Shown here: in pieces, positions 39,899 to 40,149 of the stretch
How positions within the stretch are numbered: the stretch's first letter is position 1
Layout: the number at the start of each line of letters is the position of its first letter
Source: Saccoglossus kowalevskii
Taxonomy: Eukaryota > Hemichordata > Enteropneusta > Harrimaniidae
DNA length: 40,149 bases
Direction of reading: 5' to 3'
NCBI RefSeq assembly: GCF_000003605.2
Contig: NW_003107105.1
Span: forward strand, 61,640 to 101,788
Made by a program: the position numbers and the translations under genes
Notes under the pieces: model-generated
Databases searched by the model: none
What the model saw: the letters and a program-made list of their open reading frames with translations, nothing else
What the model was told of the DNA's origin: nothing

Positions 39899-40149
39899 AA
39901 CTATGACATCAATTGACTATCCTGAGGACAGCGAGTCACATATACTATCACTGAAGTCCTAGTGGGTAACAGTGACTACCATTTGGATCCTGGCAAGTCA
40001 CAGTGACCAACAATGAAGTCCTAGGGAGTAACAGTGACTACCACTTGGATCCTGGCAAGTCACAGTGACTAACAATGAAGTCCTAGGGAGTAACAGTGAC
40101 TACCATTTGGATCCTGGCAAGTCACAGTGACTAACAATGAAGTCCTAGG
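39899..40149. repeat. 62-bp minisatellite, running off the window
   Basis: CTAGGGAGTAACAGTGACTA, CCATTTGGATCCTGGCAAGT, CACAGTGACTAACAATGAAG and TC repeat with a 62-bp period (CTAG at 39959, 40021 and 40083). Three near-identical units and a degenerate first one are visible. The array continues past 40149. Confidence 0.95.

Overview
The window is eukaryotic nuclear DNA from an animal. It is about two-thirds A+T, with GT-AG introns, no operons, and many dispersed repeats and minisatellites. The repeat mix includes tails like those of CR1/Jockey-type LINEs, TTAA- and TA-flanked MITEs, and an element with about 160-bp internal repeats like those described in bivalves. This suggests a marine invertebrate, perhaps a mollusc or other lophotrochozoan; the phylum is inference.

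One protein-coding gene is clear. It runs on the minus strand and belongs to the CIP4 / TOCA-1 / FNBP1 family (Cdc42-interacting F-BAR proteins). Eight coding exons can be placed from the ATG at 36284 down to 2630. They join without a frame break into 331 codons. These cover the whole N-terminal F-BAR membrane-bending domain and the start of the basic linker. Exon boundaries and phases match my recollection of the vertebrate FNBP1 genes. The HR1 (Cdc42-binding) and SH3 (N-WASP/dynamin-binding) exons are not seen and should lie beyond the left edge. Intron 1 is very large (15466-36260, 20.8 kb); intron 2 is 7.3 kb; the other five are 0.7-1.1 kb.

By region. 1-2629: downstream intron with a 31-bp minisatellite and MITEs. 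2630-8010: seven exons, with minisatellites and MITEs in the introns. 8011-15349: intron 2, with LINE 3' ends and a TTAA MITE. 15466-36260: intron 1, packed with LINE remnants, MITEs, a helitron-like element with internal repeats, a CAC-rich minisatellite and a Harbinger-like element. 36261-37530: first exon, probable promoter and a possible alternative first exon. 37530-40149: upstream DNA with a possible small plus-strand exon, then a 38-bp and a 62-bp minisatellite reaching the window end.

The most useful observations are the complete F-BAR gene model, a possible in-frame alternative first exon, a 38-bp repeat array in which many units carry both splice-site consensuses, and several unnamed MITE families. 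I saw no clearly new gene system, no tRNA or rRNA, and no CRISPR.
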